From assembly GCF_946478785.1 (NCBI RefSeq), contig NZ_CAMLDD010000007.1:124001-188000 (forward strand): 64,000 nucleotides of DNA. The letters are read 5' to 3'. The notes beneath the pieces were generated by a model. The model worked only from the letters and a program-made list of their open reading frames with translations, was not told the origin of the DNA and ran no database searches. Positions 19,527 through 30,027 of the stretch are shown piece by piece. This DNA comes from an uncultured Flavobacterium sp. (GTDB taxonomy: Bacteria > Bacteroidota > Bacteroidia > Flavobacteriales > Flavobacteriaceae). The first letter of the stretch is position 1. Every line of letters begins with the position of its first letter. The translations under genes and the position numbers were made by a program.

Positions 19527-20645
19527 CTATATCGTTTTAGCGGTAGTTTGTTTTATATTCTCAACAAACTGATCAAACAAATAGGATGAATCATGGGGTC
19601 CAGGACTAGCTTCCGGATGATATTGCACTGAAAAACAATTTTTATTTTTCATACGCATACCGGCGACTGAGTCATCATTTAAATGAACATGCGTAAGTTC
19701 TAATTCCGGATGACCATTTAAAGCCTCTCTTTTAACTGCAAAACCATGGTTTTGAGAAGTTATTTCGCCTCTTCCTGTTATAATATTTTTTACCGGATGA
19801 TTAATTCCACGATGACCGCCAAACATTTTATAGGTTTTAACTCCATTAGCCAGAGCTATAACCTGATGACCCAAACAGATTCCAAATAATGGTTTATCAT
19901 CTGCTATAATTTCTTTTGCAACTTGTATAGCACCGAATAACGGATCTGGATCTCCGGGACCATTAGACAAGAAATATCCATCTGGATTAAATTCTGTCAA
20001 ATCTTTATATGTTGAATTATATGGAAAAACTTTAATATAGCAATCTCTCTTAGCAAGATTTCTTAAGATATTCTTTTTAATTCCAAGGTCTAAAGCAGAT
20101 ATTTTGTAAGTCGCATCTTCATCTCCAAAAAAATAAGGTTCAGTAGTTGATACTTTCGAAGCCAACTCTAAACCTTCCATGTTTGGCACATTTGCCAATT
20201 CTTTTTTCAACTCCTCAACCGAAGTTCCGTCTGTGCAGATGACAGCATTCATTGCTCCGTTATCACGAATGTAGCTTACTAGTGCTCTGGTATCAACATC
20301 AGAAATACAGATTAGATTTTGTTTTGTAAAATAATCTTCTAAACTTCCCGAAGCATCTTCTCTGGAATAATTAAAGCTGAAGTTTTTACAAACTAAACCC
20401 GCAATTTTAACGCTATCAGATTCAATTTCTAAATCATTAACACCATAATTCCCAATGTGTGCATTCGTAGCCACCAATATTTGTCCAAAATACGAAGGAT
20501 CTGTAAAAATCTCCTGATATCCGGTCATTCCAGTGTTAAAACAAACTTCACCAAAAGTTTTACCGCTAATTCCGATAGATTTTCCGTGAAAAATAGTTCC
20601 ATCACTTAATAATAAAATGGCGCTTTGTCGTGTCGTGTATTTCAT
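19527..20645 (-). CDS. carA: Carbamoyl-phosphate synthase small subunit
   Basis: Glutaminase subunit that feeds ammonia to CarB for pyrimidine and arginine synthesis. The 372-residue protein has the small-subunit N-terminal domain (L-L-L-S-D-G-T-I-F-H-G near 12, and F-N-T-G-M-T-G-Y-Q-E near 36). A class I amidotransferase domain follows, with the nucleophile Cys in F-G-I-C-L-G-H-Q and the His/Glu pair in Q-Y-H-P-E-A-S-P-G. carB is not adjacent: eno follows 102 bases later, and upstream is the rplQ terminator. A candidate promoter is at 20716-20747. Confidence 0.97.
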   Translation of the reverse strand: MKYTTRQSAILLLSDGTIFHGKSIGISGKTFGEVCFNTGMTGYQEIFTDPSYFGQILVATNAHIGNYGVNDLEIESDSVKIAGLVCKNFSFNYSREDASGSLEDYFTKQNLICISDVDTRALVSYIRDNGAMNAVICTDGTSVEELKKELANVPNMEGLELASKVSTTEPYFFGDEDATYKISALDLGIKKNILRNLAKRDCYIKVFPYNSTYKDLTEFNPDGYFLSNGPGDPDPLFGAIQVAKEIIADDKPLFGICLGHQVIALANGVKTYKMFGGHRGINHPVKNIITGRGEITSQNHGFAVKREALNGHPELELTHVHLNDDSVAGMRMKNKNCFSVQYHPEASPGPHDSSYLFDQFVENIKQTTAKTI

Positions 20646-20715
20646 TCTTTAATTTCTATTGTTTTTATCATCTTTAAACAAGCTGTAGCTCATTTATTTG
20701 TAATTAGATATTTTG

Positions 20716-20747
20716 CAAATTTACTTTTTTAAAACAGTGCTTCCAAG
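20716..20747 (-). promoter_or_regulatory. Putative carA promoter
   Basis: On the minus strand, TAAATTTG (20723-20716) matches the -7 consensus TAnnTTTG. CTTG (20747-20744, three of four matches to TTTG) lies 20 bases upstream. The leader to carA would be about 65 bases. It sits after the rplQ terminator in the 246-base carA-rplQ gap. Confidence 0.5.
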
Positions 20748-20826
20748 ATTTTTTAAAAATTTCATTCATAAAAATAAAACCTAAAGCCTTAAATAAGTTA
20801 AATTCTACTTTCTTCATAAAAAAAAT

Positions 20827-20862
20827 CAAAAAAAAAGGATAAACTAAAAATTAGCTTATCCT
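20827..20862 (-). terminator. Terminator at the end of the ribosomal supercluster
   Basis: Arms 20834-20846 and 20850-20862 form 13 pairs (one G-U on the minus strand), followed on the minus strand by a long U-rich run. It lies 30 bases after the rplQ stop. Confidence 0.9.
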
Positions 20863-20891
20863 TGATTTCTATAGAATCATTATCTTCATAA

Positions 20892-21383
20892 TTATTCAGA
20901 AGCTTCAGTAGTCGTTTCTGATTCAGCAACTGGAGCTTCTGGAGTTGTCTCCTCAGCTTTTTTAGCTTTACCACCACGACGGCTTTTTGCTTTTTTAACT
21001 TCTTTTTTACCTCCATTGTAAAGCTCATTGAAATCAACAAGTTCGATCATTGCCATATCAGCATTATCTCCCAAACGATTTCCAACTTTAATGATACGAG
21101 TGTATCCACCTGGACGGTCGCCAACTTTAGCAGCTACGTCTCTGAACAAGTCAGTTACTGCATATTTACTACGTAAGTAAGCAAAAACAATACGACGATT
21201 GTGAGTCGTATCTTCTTTTGATTTTGTGATTAAAGGCTCAACAAATTGTTTAAGCGCTTTAGCCTTAGCAACAGTAGTGTTAATACGTTTGTGCTCAATA
21301 AGAGAACAAGCCATATTAGCCAACATAGCTTTTCTATGTCCAGTCTGTCTGCTTAAGTGATTGAATTTTTTTCCGTGTCTCAT
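20892..21383 (-). CDS. rplQ: 50S ribosomal protein L17
   Basis: 163 residues. The conserved L17 core ([12 protein letters not shown] at the start, then residues to about 125) is followed by a Lys-rich and then Ala/Thr/Glu-rich tail of about 40 residues, a lineage-type extension absent from the 127-residue E. coli protein. It is the last gene of the supercluster, 36 bases after rpoA, and is followed by a strong terminator. Confidence 0.97.
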   Translation of the reverse strand: MRHGKKFNHLSRQTGHRKAMLANMACSLIEHKRINTTVAKAKALKQFVEPLITKSKEDTTHNRRIVFAYLRSKYAVTDLFRDVAAKVGDRPGGYTRIIKVGNRLGDNADMAMIELVDFNELYNGGKKEVKKAKSRRGGKAKKAEETTPEAPVAESETTTEASE

Positions 21384-21419
21384 TGCTATTTTAAATTTAA
21401 CCCCGCAAGCGGGATTGAA

Positions 21420-22412
21420 TTATTCTTTATCTAATTTGTATTTAGCTAAATCCATCCCGAAAGTTAAATTTTTAACTGCAACAAGTTCATCAAGTTCAGT
21501 TAAAGATTTTTTACCAAAATTACGGAATTTCATCAGGTCATTTTTATTGAACGATACTAAATCACCAAGTGTATCAACTTCAGCCGCCTTCAAGCAATTT
21601 AATGCTCTCACAGATAAGTCCATATCAACAAGCTTAGTTTTAAGCAATTGTCTCATATGTAATGACTCTTCATCATACGATTCTGTTTGTGCAATTTCGT
21701 CAGCCTCGAGTGTAATTCTTTCGTCAGAAAACAACATGAAGTGGTGAATTAAAACTTTAGCAGCTTCAGTAAGAGCATCTTTTGGATTAATAGAACCATC
21801 AGTTTTAATTTCAAAAACTAATTTTTCATAATCTGTTTTTTGTTCCACACGGAAGTTTTCAATTGCATATTTTACATTTTTTACCGGAGTAAAAATTGAG
21901 TCTGTAAAAATAGTTCCAATTGCAGCATTCTGTTTTTTGTTCTCCTCAGCAGGAACGTATCCTCTACCTTTTTCGATTGTTAAATCGAAGTTCAATTTGA
22001 TTTTAGAATCTAAATTACAGATAACAAGGTCTGGATTCAAAACTTGAAAACCTGAAATAAATTTTTGAAAATCACCTGCTGTCAATTGATCTTTACCAGA
22101 AACAGAGATTGTAACTGCTTCATTATCGATATCTTCAATCTGACGTTTGAAACGTACTTGTTTTAGATTAAGGATAATTTCGGTAACATCTTCAACAACA
22201 CCTGAAATAGTAGAAAACTCATGATCTACACCTTCGATACGAACAGATGTAATTGCATAACCTTCTAATGCTGAAAGCAAAACTCTTCTAAGTGCATTAC
22301 CAACTGTCAATCCATAACCAGGTTCTAAAGGTCTAAATTCGAATTTACCTTCAAAATCGGTTGAATCGATCATGATAACTTTATCGGGCTTTTGAAAATT
22401 AAATATTGCCAT
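21420..22412 (-). CDS. rpoA: DNA-directed RNA polymerase subunit alpha
   Basis: 330 residues, family length. The N-terminal dimerisation domain contains [18 protein letters not shown] near residue 31. The C-terminal domain (about 250-325) carries the helix-hairpin-helix-like segment [22 protein letters not shown] that contacts upstream DNA. It sits between rpsD and rplQ, the usual alpha-operon order. Confidence 0.98.
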   Translation of the reverse strand: MAIFNFQKPDKVIMIDSTDFEGKFEFRPLEPGYGLTVGNALRRVLLSALEGYAITSVRIEGVDHEFSTISGVVEDVTEIILNLKQVRFKRQIEDIDNEAVTISVSGKDQLTAGDFQKFISGFQVLNPDLVICNLDSKIKLNFDLTIEKGRGYVPAEENKKQNAAIGTIFTDSIFTPVKNVKYAIENFRVEQKTDYEKLVFEIKTDGSINPKDALTEAAKVLIHHFMLFSDERITLEADEIAQTESYDEESLHMRQLLKTKLVDMDLSVRALNCLKAAEVDTLGDLVSFNKNDLMKFRNFGKKSLTELDELVAVKNLTFGMDLAKYKLDKE

Positions 22413-22433
22413 AAATTTCGACTAAGTCAATTA

Positions 22434-23039
22434 TTATTTGTTGTACAACTCTACGATTAATTGTTCTTTAATGTTTTCTGGAATTTGAAGTCTTGCAGGC
22501 ACAGAAACGAATGTCCCTTCTTTAAGATCTTGATTCCAAGTAATCCATTCATAAACATGACTTGAATTTGATAAAGAACGTTCGATAGCTTCTAACGATT
22601 TAGATTTTTCACGAACTGCAACTTTATCACCAGGCTTAAGGTGGTAAGAAGGAATATTTACAACTTCTCCATTTACAGTAATGTGTCTGTGAGAAACTAA
22701 TTGTCTAGCACCTCTACGAGATGGAGCAATTCCCATTCTAAAAACAACATTATCTAATCTTGCTTCACATAATTGTAAAAGAACCTCACCAGTAACTCCT
22801 TTAGTAGCTGATGCTTTTTTGAATAAACCTCTGAATTGTTTTTCTAAAATTCCATAAGAATATTTAGCTTTTTGCTTTTCCATTAACTGAACAGCATACT
22901 CAGATTTTTTACCTCTTTTTTTAGCCATCCCGTGTTGTCCAGGTGGGTAATTTCTTTTTTCGAAAGATTTATCATCTCCGAAGATTGCTTCGCCAAATTT
23001 ACGAGCAATTCTAGTTTTAGGACCAGTATATCTTGCCAT
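22434..23039 (-). CDS. rpsD: 30S ribosomal protein S4
   Basis: 201 residues. It starts with [16 protein letters not shown], carries [10 protein letters not shown] near 29, and has the S4 RNA-binding domain ([10 protein letters not shown], then [13 protein letters not shown]). The N-terminal zinc cysteines of some S4 proteins are absent. S4 nucleates 30S assembly. It lies 93 bases after rpsK, a longer gap than most here, in which I see no clear structure. Confidence 0.97.
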   Translation of the reverse strand: MARYTGPKTRIARKFGEAIFGDDKSFEKRNYPPGQHGMAKKRGKKSEYAVQLMEKQKAKYSYGILEKQFRGLFKKASATKGVTGEVLLQLCEARLDNVVFRMGIAPSRRGARQLVSHRHITVNGEVVNIPSYHLKPGDKVAVREKSKSLEAIERSLSNSSHVYEWITWNQDLKEGTFVSVPARLQIPENIKEQLIVELYNK

Positions 23040-23132
23040 TTCTAAAAATTAAATTTTAAGGTAGAGATTATGAATTCAGGTCATATCCTTCGATAATCGT
23101 TTATTCTGCCTTGTTATACTTAAATAAATTTA

Positions 23133-23516
23133 TTAAACTCTACGTCTCTTTGGAGGACGACATCCGTTGTGAGGCATTGGAGTAACATCGATAATCTCTG
23201 TAACTTCAATTCCACCGTTATGAATAGAACGGATAGCAGACTCACGTCCGTTTCCTGGTCCTTTTACATAAACTTTAACTTTTTTAAGTCCTGCCTCAAG
23301 AGCTACTTTACTACAATCTTCTGCTGCCATTTGAGCCGCGTACGGAGTGTTCTTTTTAGAACCTCTGAAACCCATTTTACCAGCTGAAGACCAAGAAATA
23401 ACTTCACCTTTCTTATTAGTCAAAGAAATGATGATGTTGTTGAAAGTGGCAGAAATATGAGCTTCACCCGTTGATTCAACGATAACTTTACGTTTTTTTG
23501 CAGTTGCTTTAGCCAT
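23133..23516 (-). CDS. rpsK: 30S ribosomal protein S11
   Basis: 127 residues with the S11 signatures [23 protein letters not shown] and the C-terminal [13 protein letters not shown]. It is a platform protein of the 30S subunit, 8 bases after rpsM. Confidence 0.97.
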   Translation of the reverse strand: MAKATAKKRKVIVESTGEAHISATFNNIIISLTNKKGEVISWSSAGKMGFRGSKKNTPYAAQMAAEDCSKVALEAGLKKVKVYVKGPGNGRESAIRSIHNGGIEVTEIIDVTPMPHNGCRPPKRRRV

Positions 23517-23524
23517 ATTACTTA

Positions 23525-23899
23525 TTATTTAGTTGCTTTTTTCTTGTTAGCAACAGTTTTTCTTTTACCTTTTCTTGTTCTAGAGTTGTTTTTAGTTCTT
23601 TGCCCTCTTAAAGGAAGACCAGATCTGTGACGGATACCTCTGTAACATCCAATATCCATTAAACGTTTGATGTTCAAAGAAACTTCAGAACGTAATTCTC
23701 CTTCAATTTTGTAAAATCCAACAGCATCACGAATTGCTCCGATCTCGTCATCATTCCAATCTTGAACTTTTTTATCTTGGCTAACTTGAGCTTTCTCTAA
23801 AATCTCAATTGCTCTACTTCTTCCTAATCCGAAGATATAGGTAAGTGCTATAACACCTCTCTTATTTTTTGGGATATCTACCCCTGCTATTCTTGCCAT
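23525..23899 (-). CDS. rpsM: 30S ribosomal protein S13
   Basis: 124 residues with [10 protein letters not shown] at the start, [19 protein letters not shown] in the RNA-binding region and a basic tail. It contacts the P-site tRNA and helix 42. It follows rpmJ by 2 bases. Confidence 0.97.
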   Translation of the reverse strand: MARIAGVDIPKNKRGVIALTYIFGLGRSRAIEILEKAQVSQDKKVQDWNDDEIGAIRDAVGFYKIEGELRSEVSLNIKRLMDIGCYRGIRHRSGLPLRGQRTKNNSRTRKGKRKTVANKKKATK

Positions 23900-23901
23900 A
23901 A

Positions 23902-24018
23902 TTATCCTTGTCTTTGTTTAAATCTAGGATTCTTTTTGTTTATTACGTACAATCTCCCTTTTCTACGCACAATAATGCACTCGGGACTTCTCTTTTTTAC
24001 TGATGCTCTAACTTTCAT
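23902..24018 (-). CDS. rpmJ: 50S ribosomal protein L36, zinc-free form
   Basis: A 38-residue protein read from the ATG at 24018 to TAA at 23902; it starts [11 protein letters not shown] and ends K-Q-R-Q-G. It has a single Cys (residue 14) where the zinc-ribbon form has three Cys and a His, so it is the C-minus type that does not bind zinc. It sits between infA (12 bases) and rpsM (2 bases), the standard place. Confidence 0.95.
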   Translation of the reverse strand: MKVRASVKKRSPECIIVRRKGRLYVINKKNPRFKQRQG

Positions 24019-24030
24019 AGTGAATATCCT

Positions 24031-24246
24031 TTAATATCGATAAGTAATTCTTGCTTTTGACAAGTCATAAGGGCTCATTTCCAGTTTCACTTTATCACCA
24101 GGTAATAATTTGATGTAATGCATACGCATTTTTCCAGAAATATGAGCAATTACAATATGTCCATTTTCTAACTCTACACGGAACATCGCATTTGACAATG
24201 CTTCAATGATTGATCCGTCTTGTTCTATTGCTGATTGTTTTGCCAT
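24031..24246 (-). CDS. infA: Translation initiation factor IF-1
   Basis: 71 residues, one OB-fold domain: [16 protein letters not shown] near the start, I-S-G-K-M-R in the middle, and [14 protein letters not shown] at the end. It binds the 30S A site during initiation. It lies 7 bases after secY. Confidence 0.97.
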   Translation of the reverse strand: MAKQSAIEQDGSIIEALSNAMFRVELENGHIVIAHISGKMRMHYIKLLPGDKVKLEMSPYDLSKARITYRY

Positions 24247-24253
24247 AAATATA

Positions 24254-25600
24254 TTAAGCTACCGCTTTTCTATTTTTACCAGTCTTCATTAAACCATCAT
24301 AATGTTTGTTTAACAAGTATGAATTGATCTGTTGAATAGTATCTATTGCAACTCCAACCATAATTATTAATGAGGTACCTCCAAAAAACATTGCCCAAGA
24401 TTGTTGTACATCCATAATACTTACAACAATAGCCGGGAACACAGCAATCAAAGCAAGGAATAAAGATCCTGGGAAAGTTATTAAAGACATCACCTTATCA
24501 AGGAAATCTGAAGTTTCAGCTCCAGGACGAACTCCAGGAATAAAACCCCCACTTCTCTTTAAATCATCAGCCATTTTATTAGTAGGTACAGTGATTGCAG
24601 TATAAAAGAATGTAAATACAATAATTAATGTTGCAAATACAAAATTGTACCAAAAACCAAACATATTACTAAAAGCACCAACGATAGATTGTGATGTATC
24701 TGATTTAGACAACCCCGCTACAGCAGCAGGAATAAACATAATTGCCTGAGCAAAAATGATTGGCATAACACCTGAAGCATTAAGCTTAAGTGGAATCCAT
24801 TGTCTATTACCACCAGCTAAGTCTTGTTCGTAATCACCTGTTGTTGTACGACGAGCATACTGAACCGGAATTCGGCGCACTGCCATTGTAAGCAATACAC
24901 AAGAAATAATAACTAACAACCATACAATAATTTCAATAACCAACAACATCGGACCACCGTTGTTATTCGTAACTCTGGTTGTAAATTCTTGTATAAAAGC
25001 TTGCGGTAAACGAGCCAAAATACCAACCATAATTAATAATGAAATTCCATTTCCAATACCCTTATCAGTAATTTTTTCTCCAAGCCACATAGCAAATATT
25101 GTACCTGTAACTAAGATAATAACAGAAGAAAATAAAAACTCAGGTGAGTTAAATCCTAGCAAAAATGCATTGCTAGGTAATGTTCTGTATAAATTGTAGA
25201 TATAAGTTGGACCTTGAACCAATGTAATAGCAATAGTTAACCAACGTGTAATTTGATTAATTTTTTTTCTACCGCTTTCTCCATCGTTTTGAAGTTTTTG
25301 CAAATATGGAATCGCAATTCCCATTAACTGAACAACAATAGACGCAGAAATGTAAGGCATAATACCTAAAGCAAAAACTGAAGCTTTAGAAAAAGCACCT
25401 CCGGTGAACATGTCAAGGATAGATCCTAAACCATTTTTTGTTTGTCCCGCTAAACCAGTCAATTGAGTTGCGTCAATTCCAGGAAGCGTAACGTGTGCTC
25501 CAAAACGATATACTAAAAGCAAACCTAATGTAATCAGGATTCTGTTTTTCAGTTCTTCGATTTTCCAAACATTACTTATTGATTCAATAAATTTCTTCAT
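24254..25600 (-). CDS. secY: Protein translocase channel subunit SecY
   Basis: 448 residues with about ten membrane helices, the channel-forming subunit of SecYEG. Conserved pieces include [12 protein letters not shown] in helix 2, [10 protein letters not shown] in helix 4, and the cytoplasmic loop F-I-P-G-V-R-P-G that contacts the ribosome. It keeps its usual position between rplO (12 bases) and infA (7 bases). Confidence 0.98.
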   Translation of the reverse strand: MKKFIESISNVWKIEELKNRILITLGLLLVYRFGAHVTLPGIDATQLTGLAGQTKNGLGSILDMFTGGAFSKASVFALGIMPYISASIVVQLMGIAIPYLQKLQNDGESGRKKINQITRWLTIAITLVQGPTYIYNLYRTLPSNAFLLGFNSPEFLFSSVIILVTGTIFAMWLGEKITDKGIGNGISLLIMVGILARLPQAFIQEFTTRVTNNNGGPMLLVIEIIVWLLVIISCVLLTMAVRRIPVQYARRTTTGDYEQDLAGGNRQWIPLKLNASGVMPIIFAQAIMFIPAAVAGLSKSDTSQSIVGAFSNMFGFWYNFVFATLIIVFTFFYTAITVPTNKMADDLKRSGGFIPGVRPGAETSDFLDKVMSLITFPGSLFLALIAVFPAIVVSIMDVQQSWAMFFGGTSLIIMVGVAIDTIQQINSYLLNKHYDGLMKTGKNRKAVA

Positions 25601-25612
25601 ACAATAGAAAAA

Positions 25613-26065
25613 TTATATTGTTACAGCCTCTCCACCAGCAGCTTCAATAGCAGCTTTTGCAGTAGCAGTAAATTTGTGAGCAGTTACTTTTAACTTTGCT
25701 TTCAACTCTCCTCTACCTAAAATCTTAACGATTTCATTTTTGGTAGCCAGACGGTTTGCTACGAAATCTGTCATAGAAACAGAATCAGTAATTACACCAT
25801 TGTCTACTAATAGTTGAAGCGTATCTAAATTAACACCTTCGTATTCTTTACGGTTGATGTTTGTGAAACCAAACTTAGGCACACGTCTTTGAAGTGGCAT
25901 TTGCCCTCCTTCAAAACCAATCTTTTTAGAATAACCAGAACGAGATTTTGCTCCTTTGTGACCTCTTGCAGAGGTACCACCTTTACCTGAGCCTTCTCCT
26001 CTACCTAATCTTTTATTTTGATTGTGTGTTGACCCTTCAGCTGGTTGTAAGTTACTTAAATTCAT
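25613..26065 (-). CDS. rplO: 50S ribosomal protein L15
   Basis: 150 residues; the Gly/Arg-rich N-terminal segment (R-L-G-R-G-E-G-S-G-K-G-G-T-S-A-R-G-H-K-G) and the core G-G-Q-M-P-L-Q-R-R-V-P-K-F-G-F are diagnostic. It follows rpmD by 11 bases. Confidence 0.97.
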   Translation of the reverse strand: MNLSNLQPAEGSTHNQNKRLGRGEGSGKGGTSARGHKGAKSRSGYSKKIGFEGGQMPLQRRVPKFGFTNINRKEYEGVNLDTLQLLVDNGVITDSVSMTDFVANRLATKNEIVKILGRGELKAKLKVTAHKFTATAKAAIEAAGGEAVTI

Positions 26066-26076
26066 AACAGTATTTG

Positions 26077-26259
26077 TTATTTAGCTTCTTCTACAGAAAC
26101 TAAGTGTTTAACTTTGTTTATCATCCCAAGGATAGCAGGGTTTGAATCATGCTCTACAACTTGTCCCATTTTACGTAGGCCCAAAGCTTCCAAACCTCTC
26201 TTTTGGGAAAGAGGACAGTTGATTTTGCTTCGTACTTGTTTTACTAATAATTTAGCCAT
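26077..26259 (-). CDS. rpmD: 50S ribosomal protein L30
   Basis: 60 residues, the short bacterial L30 form, with [10 protein letters not shown] near the start and G-L-R-K-M-G-Q-V-V in the middle. It follows rpsE by 12 bases. Confidence 0.95.
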   Translation of the reverse strand: MAKLLVKQVRSKINCPLSQKRGLEALGLRKMGQVVEHDSNPAILGMINKVKHLVSVEEAK

Positions 26260-26271
26260 AATTTCCTTGAA

Positions 26272-26793
26272 TTAACCTTTAAAAACTTTTTCTAAAGAAA
26301 CACCTCTTTGTTTTGCAACAGTGTAAGCGCTTCTCATTTGTAATAAAGCATCAAAAGTCGCTTTTACTACGTTATGAGGATTTGATGATCCTTGAGATTT
26401 AGACAATACATCGTGAATACCTACTGATTCAAGAACTGAACGAACAGCCCCACCAGCAATAACCCCTGTACCATGAGAAGCAGGAATTAAAAATACACGT
26501 GCACCACCAAATTTACCTTTTTGTTCGTGAGGAACAGATTGTCCGTTCAAAGGAATTTTTACTAAATTTTTCTTAGCATCTTCTACTGCTTTCGCAATTG
26601 CTTCAGAAACGTCTTTAGATTTTCCTAATCCGTGACCAACTACTCCGTTTTCATCACCTACAACTACAATAGCAGAAAAACCGAAAGCTCTACCACCTTT
26701 TGTAACTTTAGTAACACGATTAACACTTACCAGACGATCTTTAAGTTCAAGACCACTTGGTTTTACCAATTCTACATTTTTGTATTTAGACAT
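26272..26793 (-). CDS. rpsE: 30S ribosomal protein S5
   Basis: 173 residues. The S5 double-stranded RNA-binding-like domain contains [19 protein letters not shown] and [12 protein letters not shown]. The C-terminal domain has [15 protein letters not shown]. It takes part in decoding fidelity. It follows rplR by 6 bases. Confidence 0.97.
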   Translation of the reverse strand: MSKYKNVELVKPSGLELKDRLVSVNRVTKVTKGGRAFGFSAIVVVGDENGVVGHGLGKSKDVSEAIAKAVEDAKKNLVKIPLNGQSVPHEQKGKFGGARVFLIPASHGTGVIAGGAVRSVLESVGIHDVLSKSQGSSNPHNVVKATFDALLQMRSAYTVAKQRGVSLEKVFKG

Positions 26794-26799
26794 AATATA

Positions 26800-27150
26800 T
26801 TAGAATTTAAGTCCAGCCGCTCTTGCGCCTTCTGCTAATGATTTAATACGACCGTGATATAGATATCCACCTCTGTCAAAAGTGATGGTATCAATCCCGG
26901 CTTTTAACGCTTTTTCAGCAACTAGTTTTCCAACAGCAGCAGCTACTTCAACGTTAGTACCTTTTCCTATTTCTTTTTCTCTTGAAGATGCAGCTAATAA
27001 AGTAATTCCATTTACGTCATCAATAAGTTGAGCATAAATTTCTTTGTTACTTCTAAATACAGATAGTCTAGGGTTAGTAGCAGTACCACTAATCGTTTTT
27101 CTAATTCTGAATCTAATTCTCTGTCTTCTATCAGATTTTGTTAATGACAT
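26800..27150 (-). CDS. rplR: 50S ribosomal protein L18
   Basis: 116 residues with the 5S rRNA-binding signature [15 protein letters not shown] and the C-terminal [11 protein letters not shown]. It follows rplF by 11 bases. Confidence 0.97.
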   Translation of the reverse strand: MSLTKSDRRQRIRFRIRKTISGTATNPRLSVFRSNKEIYAQLIDDVNGITLLAASSREKEIGKGTNVEVAAAVGKLVAEKALKAGIDTITFDRGGYLYHGRIKSLAEGARAAGLKF

Positions 27151-27161
27151 AATCTTATTTT

Positions 27162-27704
27162 TTAAGCTGATTTACCTGCTTTTCTTCTTAATACTTCACC
27201 CACAAATTTAACACCTTTTCCTTTGTACGGCTCAGGCTTACGGAAACCTCTGATTTTCGCAGCAACCTGACCTAAAAGTTGTTTATCAAATGATGTTAAT
27301 TTTACGATAGGGTTTTTTCCTTTTTCAGATATTGTTTCTACGACTACTTCAGGAGCAACTTCTAAAACAATATTGTGAGAATATCCAAGAGCTAAATCTA
27401 ACTTTTGACCTTGGTTTGAAGCTCTATAACCAACTCCAACTAATTCAAGTTCTTTAGTAAAACCTTCATTTACTCCAAGAATCATGTTATTGATTAATGA
27501 TCTGTATAATCCGTGTTTTGCTCTTTGGTCTTTATGATCAGACGATCTTTCTACTAACGCTTGATCGCCTTCAACTGTTACAGTTACGTCCGAAAACTCC
27601 TGTGTAAGTTGACCTTTTTTTCCTTTTACTGTAATAATACCGTCTTTAACTTCTACAGTTACTCCAGCAGGGATTACAATTGGGCTTTTACCTATTCTTG
27701 ACAT
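27162..27704 (-). CDS. rplF: 50S ribosomal protein L6
   Basis: 180 residues, two repeated L6 domains. It starts [12 protein letters not shown] and ends with [12 protein letters not shown], the conserved 23S-contacting segment. It follows rpsH by 18 bases. Confidence 0.97.
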   Translation of the reverse strand: MSRIGKSPIVIPAGVTVEVKDGIITVKGKKGQLTQEFSDVTVTVEGDQALVERSSDHKDQRAKHGLYRSLINNMILGVNEGFTKELELVGVGYRASNQGQKLDLALGYSHNIVLEVAPEVVVETISEKGKNPIVKLTSFDKQLLGQVAAKIRGFRKPEPYKGKGVKFVGEVLRRKAGKSA

Positions 27705-27722
27705 CTTATTTAGTCTTTAAAA

Positions 27723-28121
27723 TTAGTATACGTAACAAATTACTTCACCACCTACATTTAATTGTTTAGCTTGTTTTCCAGTCATAAGACCCTTTGAAGT
27801 TGAAACAATTGCAATTCCTAATCCGTTAAGGATTCTTGGTAATTTGGCAGCACCTGCGTATTTACGTAAACCAGGTTTACTAATTCTTTGGATATCTTTA
27901 ATTACAGGCTCTTTAGTATCTTTATCATACTTCAAAGCAATTTTGATTGAACCCTGAACAGAGTTGTCCTCAAATTTGTAACTTAAGATATAACCTTGAT
28001 CGAATAAGATCTTAGTTATTTCTTTTTTTAGATTAGAAGCCGGAATTTCAACAACTTTGTGGTTTGCAGCCACAGCGTTACGAACTCTAGTCAAATAATC
28101 TGCAATAGGATCTGTATACAT
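27723..28121 (-). CDS. rpsH: 30S ribosomal protein S8
   Basis: 132 residues when started at the ATG at 28121 (M-Y-T-D-P-I-A-D-Y-L-T-R-V-R-N-A), the usual S8 N-terminus. A longer frame to 28157 would translate half of a hairpin and is rejected. The C-terminal motif S-T-S-K-G-L-M-T and V-G-G-E-V-I-C-Y-V-Y is standard. S8 is the translational repressor of the spc operon in E. coli. Here an unusual hairpin lies 24 bases upstream of the start. Confidence 0.97.
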   Translation of the reverse strand: MYTDPIADYLTRVRNAVAANHKVVEIPASNLKKEITKILFDQGYILSYKFEDNSVQGSIKIALKYDKDTKEPVIKDIQRISKPGLRKYAGAAKLPRILNGLGIAIVSTSKGLMTGKQAKQLNVGGEVICYVY

Positions 28122-28145
28122 ATGTATTTGATTGCGATTATGGTT

Positions 28146-28169
28146 TTCGGGAGACACCCGTCTCCCGAA
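28146..28169 (-). promoter_or_regulatory. Hairpin in the rpsH leader
   Basis: A perfect 10-bp GC-containing stem (28146-28155 with 28160-28169) with a 4-base loop. On the minus strand it is not followed by a U-run, so it is a poor terminator. It ends 24 bases before the rpsH ATG, in the only long gap (104 bases) between rpsN and rpsH, and may act in translational control or mRNA processing. Confidence 0.6.
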
Positions 28170-28201
28170 CCTTTAATCAATTAAAATTATTTTTTGGTTT
28201 G

Positions 28202-28233
28202 CAAAAGTACAAACTTATTATGAGATTACCAAG
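28202..28233 (-). promoter_or_regulatory. Possible internal promoter upstream of rpsH
   Basis: On the minus strand TACTTTTG (28209-28202) matches TAnnTTTG. CTTG (28233-28230) lies 20 bases upstream and overlaps the end of rpsN. The same -7 sequence is used before rplC. Confidence 0.4.
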
Positions 28234-28495
28234 ATGCTTTTTTCACACCAGGAATTAATCCATTATTAGCCATTTCACGGAAAGTTACACGTGAAATACC
28301 GAATTGACGAATATATCCTCTTGGTCTACCTGTTAATTTACAACGATTGTGCAAACGAACTGGTGAAGCATTTTTAGGTAATTTTTGTAATCCTTCAAAA
28401 TCTCCAGCCTCTTTCAAAGCTTTTCTTTTCTCAGCATACTTTGCTACCGTTTTTTCTCTCTTAACCTCACGGGCTTTCATTGATTCTTTAGCCAT
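28226..28495 (-). CDS. rpsN: 30S ribosomal protein S14, zinc-free form
   Basis: 89 residues, starting [10 protein letters not shown] and containing [12 protein letters not shown] and the C-terminal G-V-K-K-A-S-W. The long length and the missing C-x-x-C pairs mark the C-minus (zinc-independent) form. It follows rplE by 3 bases. Confidence 0.97.
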   Translation of the reverse strand: MAKESMKAREVKREKTVAKYAEKRKALKEAGDFEGLQKLPKNASPVRLHNRCKLTGRPRGYIRQFGISRVTFREMANNGLIPGVKKASW

Positions 28496-28498
28496 GTC

Positions 28499-29050
28499 TT
28501 AATTCTTTTTAAAAGGTAATCCTAATTCAGCCAATAATGACTTTGCTTCCTTGTCTGTTTTTGCAGTAGTAACAAATGTAATATCCATTCCAGAAATTTT
28601 GTTTACTTTGTCAATATCAATTTCAGGGAAAATGATTTGCTCCAAAACTCCAAGGTTATAGTTACCTCTTCCGTCGAAACCAGTAGCTTTTATACCACTA
28701 AAATCTCTAACACGTGGCAAAGCAGAAGTAACAAGTCTATCTAAAAACTCATACATTCTTTCTCCGCGCAAAGTAACTTTTGCTCCAATAGGCATCCCTT
28801 TTCTCAATTTGAAAGACGCAACGTCTTTCTTTGAAATTGTAGATACTGCTTTCTGTCCAGTGATCTTTGTTAACTCATCAACTGCATAGTCAATCAGTTT
28901 TTTATCAGATACAGCTGCACCAACTCCACGGCTCAAAACGATTTTCTCAAGTTTTGGAACTTGCATCACGTTTGTATATCCGAATTCCTCTTTAAGAGCA
29001 GAGATTACTCTACTCTTATATTCTTCTTTTAGTCTAGGTGTATATGCCAT
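28499..29050 (-). CDS. rplE: 50S ribosomal protein L5
   Basis: 183 residues with the 5S rRNA-binding L5 fold: [13 protein letters not shown], and [17 protein letters not shown] in the C-terminal half. It follows rplX by 2 bases. Confidence 0.97.
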   Translation of the reverse strand: MAYTPRLKEEYKSRVISALKEEFGYTNVMQVPKLEKIVLSRGVGAAVSDKKLIDYAVDELTKITGQKAVSTISKKDVASFKLRKGMPIGAKVTLRGERMYEFLDRLVTSALPRVRDFSGIKATGFDGRGNYNLGVLEQIIFPEIDIDKVNKISGMDITFVTTAKTDKEAKSLLAELGLPFKKN

Positions 29051-29052
29051 TA

Positions 29053-29367
29053 CTATAGTACTTGATTAGATTTTTTTGAAAATCTTACTTTCTTATCTCC
29101 TTCTACTCTAATACCAACTCTAGTTGTTTCCTTTGTTTTAGGATCAATTAGAGAAATGTTAGATATTTGTATAGAAGCTTCTTTCTTAACGATACCACCT
29201 TGAGGGTTTTTAGCACTTGGTTTTGTATGTTTCGAAACCATGTTTACACCTTCAACTATCGCTTTATTTTTCTCACGGTAAACACGTAAAACTTTACCTT
29301 CTGCACCTTTATGGTCTCCAGCAATAACTCTTACGATATCTCCTGATTTAATTTTTAGCTTTATCAT
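29053..29367 (-). CDS. rplX: 50S ribosomal protein L24
   Basis: 104 residues with the KOW motif ([21 protein letters not shown] near residue 6). An assembly-initiating protein of the 50S subunit. It follows rplN by 11 bases. Confidence 0.97.
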   Translation of the reverse strand: MIKLKIKSGDIVRVIAGDHKGAEGKVLRVYREKNKAIVEGVNMVSKHTKPSAKNPQGGIVKKEASIQISNISLIDPKTKETTRVGIRVEGDKKVRFSKKSNQVL

Positions 29368-29378
29368 CTTAAAACGAA

Positions 29379-29747
29379 TTAAAGCACTTCTGGTGCTAAT
29401 GATACAATTTTCATGAATTGTTTTTCACGAAGTTCTCTTGCTACCGGACCAAAAACACGTGTTCCTCTCATTTCCCCTGCAGCGTTCAAAAGAACACATG
29501 CATTATCATCGAAACGGATATAAGAACCATCAGCTCTTCTCACTTCTTTTTTGGTACGTACAACAACTGCAGTTGAAACAGCTCCTTTTTTAACGTTACC
29601 GTTAGGAGTTGCATCTTTAATAGATACTACAATCTTGTCACCAACAGAGGCATACCTTCTTTTGGTACCTCCTAAAACACGGATAGTTAAAACTTCTTTT
29701 GCTCCCGTGTTATCTGCTACTTTTAGTCTTGATTCCTGTTGTACCAT
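29379..29747 (-). CDS. rplN: 50S ribosomal protein L14
   Basis: 122 residues starting [18 protein letters not shown], with [13 protein letters not shown] at the C-terminus. It lies 2 bases after rpsQ. Confidence 0.97.
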
Positions 29748-29749
29748 AA

Positions 29750-30010
29750 TTATTTAGCTCTTTCTAAGATTTCAACTAATCTCCAACATTTTGTTTTACT
29801 TAAAGGACGCGTTTCGCTAATTCTTACAGTATCTCCAATGTTACAGTCGTTTGTTTCGTCGTGTGCAACGTATTTCTTTGTTTTCAACACGAACTTACCG
29901 TATAATGGGTGTTTTACTTTTCTTACTTCAGCAATAACAATAGACTTGTCCATTTTATTTGAAGTAACAACACCAATTCTTTCTTTTCTTAAATTTCTTT
30001 TTTCTTCCAT
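29750..30010 (-). CDS. rpsQ: 30S ribosomal protein S17
   Basis: 86 residues, one OB fold: [16 protein letters not shown] near the start and [16 protein letters not shown] in the middle. It lies 17 bases after rpmC. Confidence 0.97.
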   Translation of the reverse strand: MEEKRNLRKERIGVVTSNKMDKSIVIAEVRKVKHPLYGKFVLKTKKYVAHDETNDCNIGDTVRISETRPLSKTKCWRLVEILERAK

Positions 30011-30027
30011 CTTTCAGCAGAATACAA

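Noticed and set aside
20798..21040. 80-codon frame with Lys/Leu runs at the end of rplQ.
   Set aside because: It is an alternate-frame reading of the Lys/Ala-rich L17 tail and terminator.
28122..28157. Upstream start for rpsH.
   Set aside because: It would translate part of the leader hairpin; the ATG at 28121 gives the standard S8 N-terminus.
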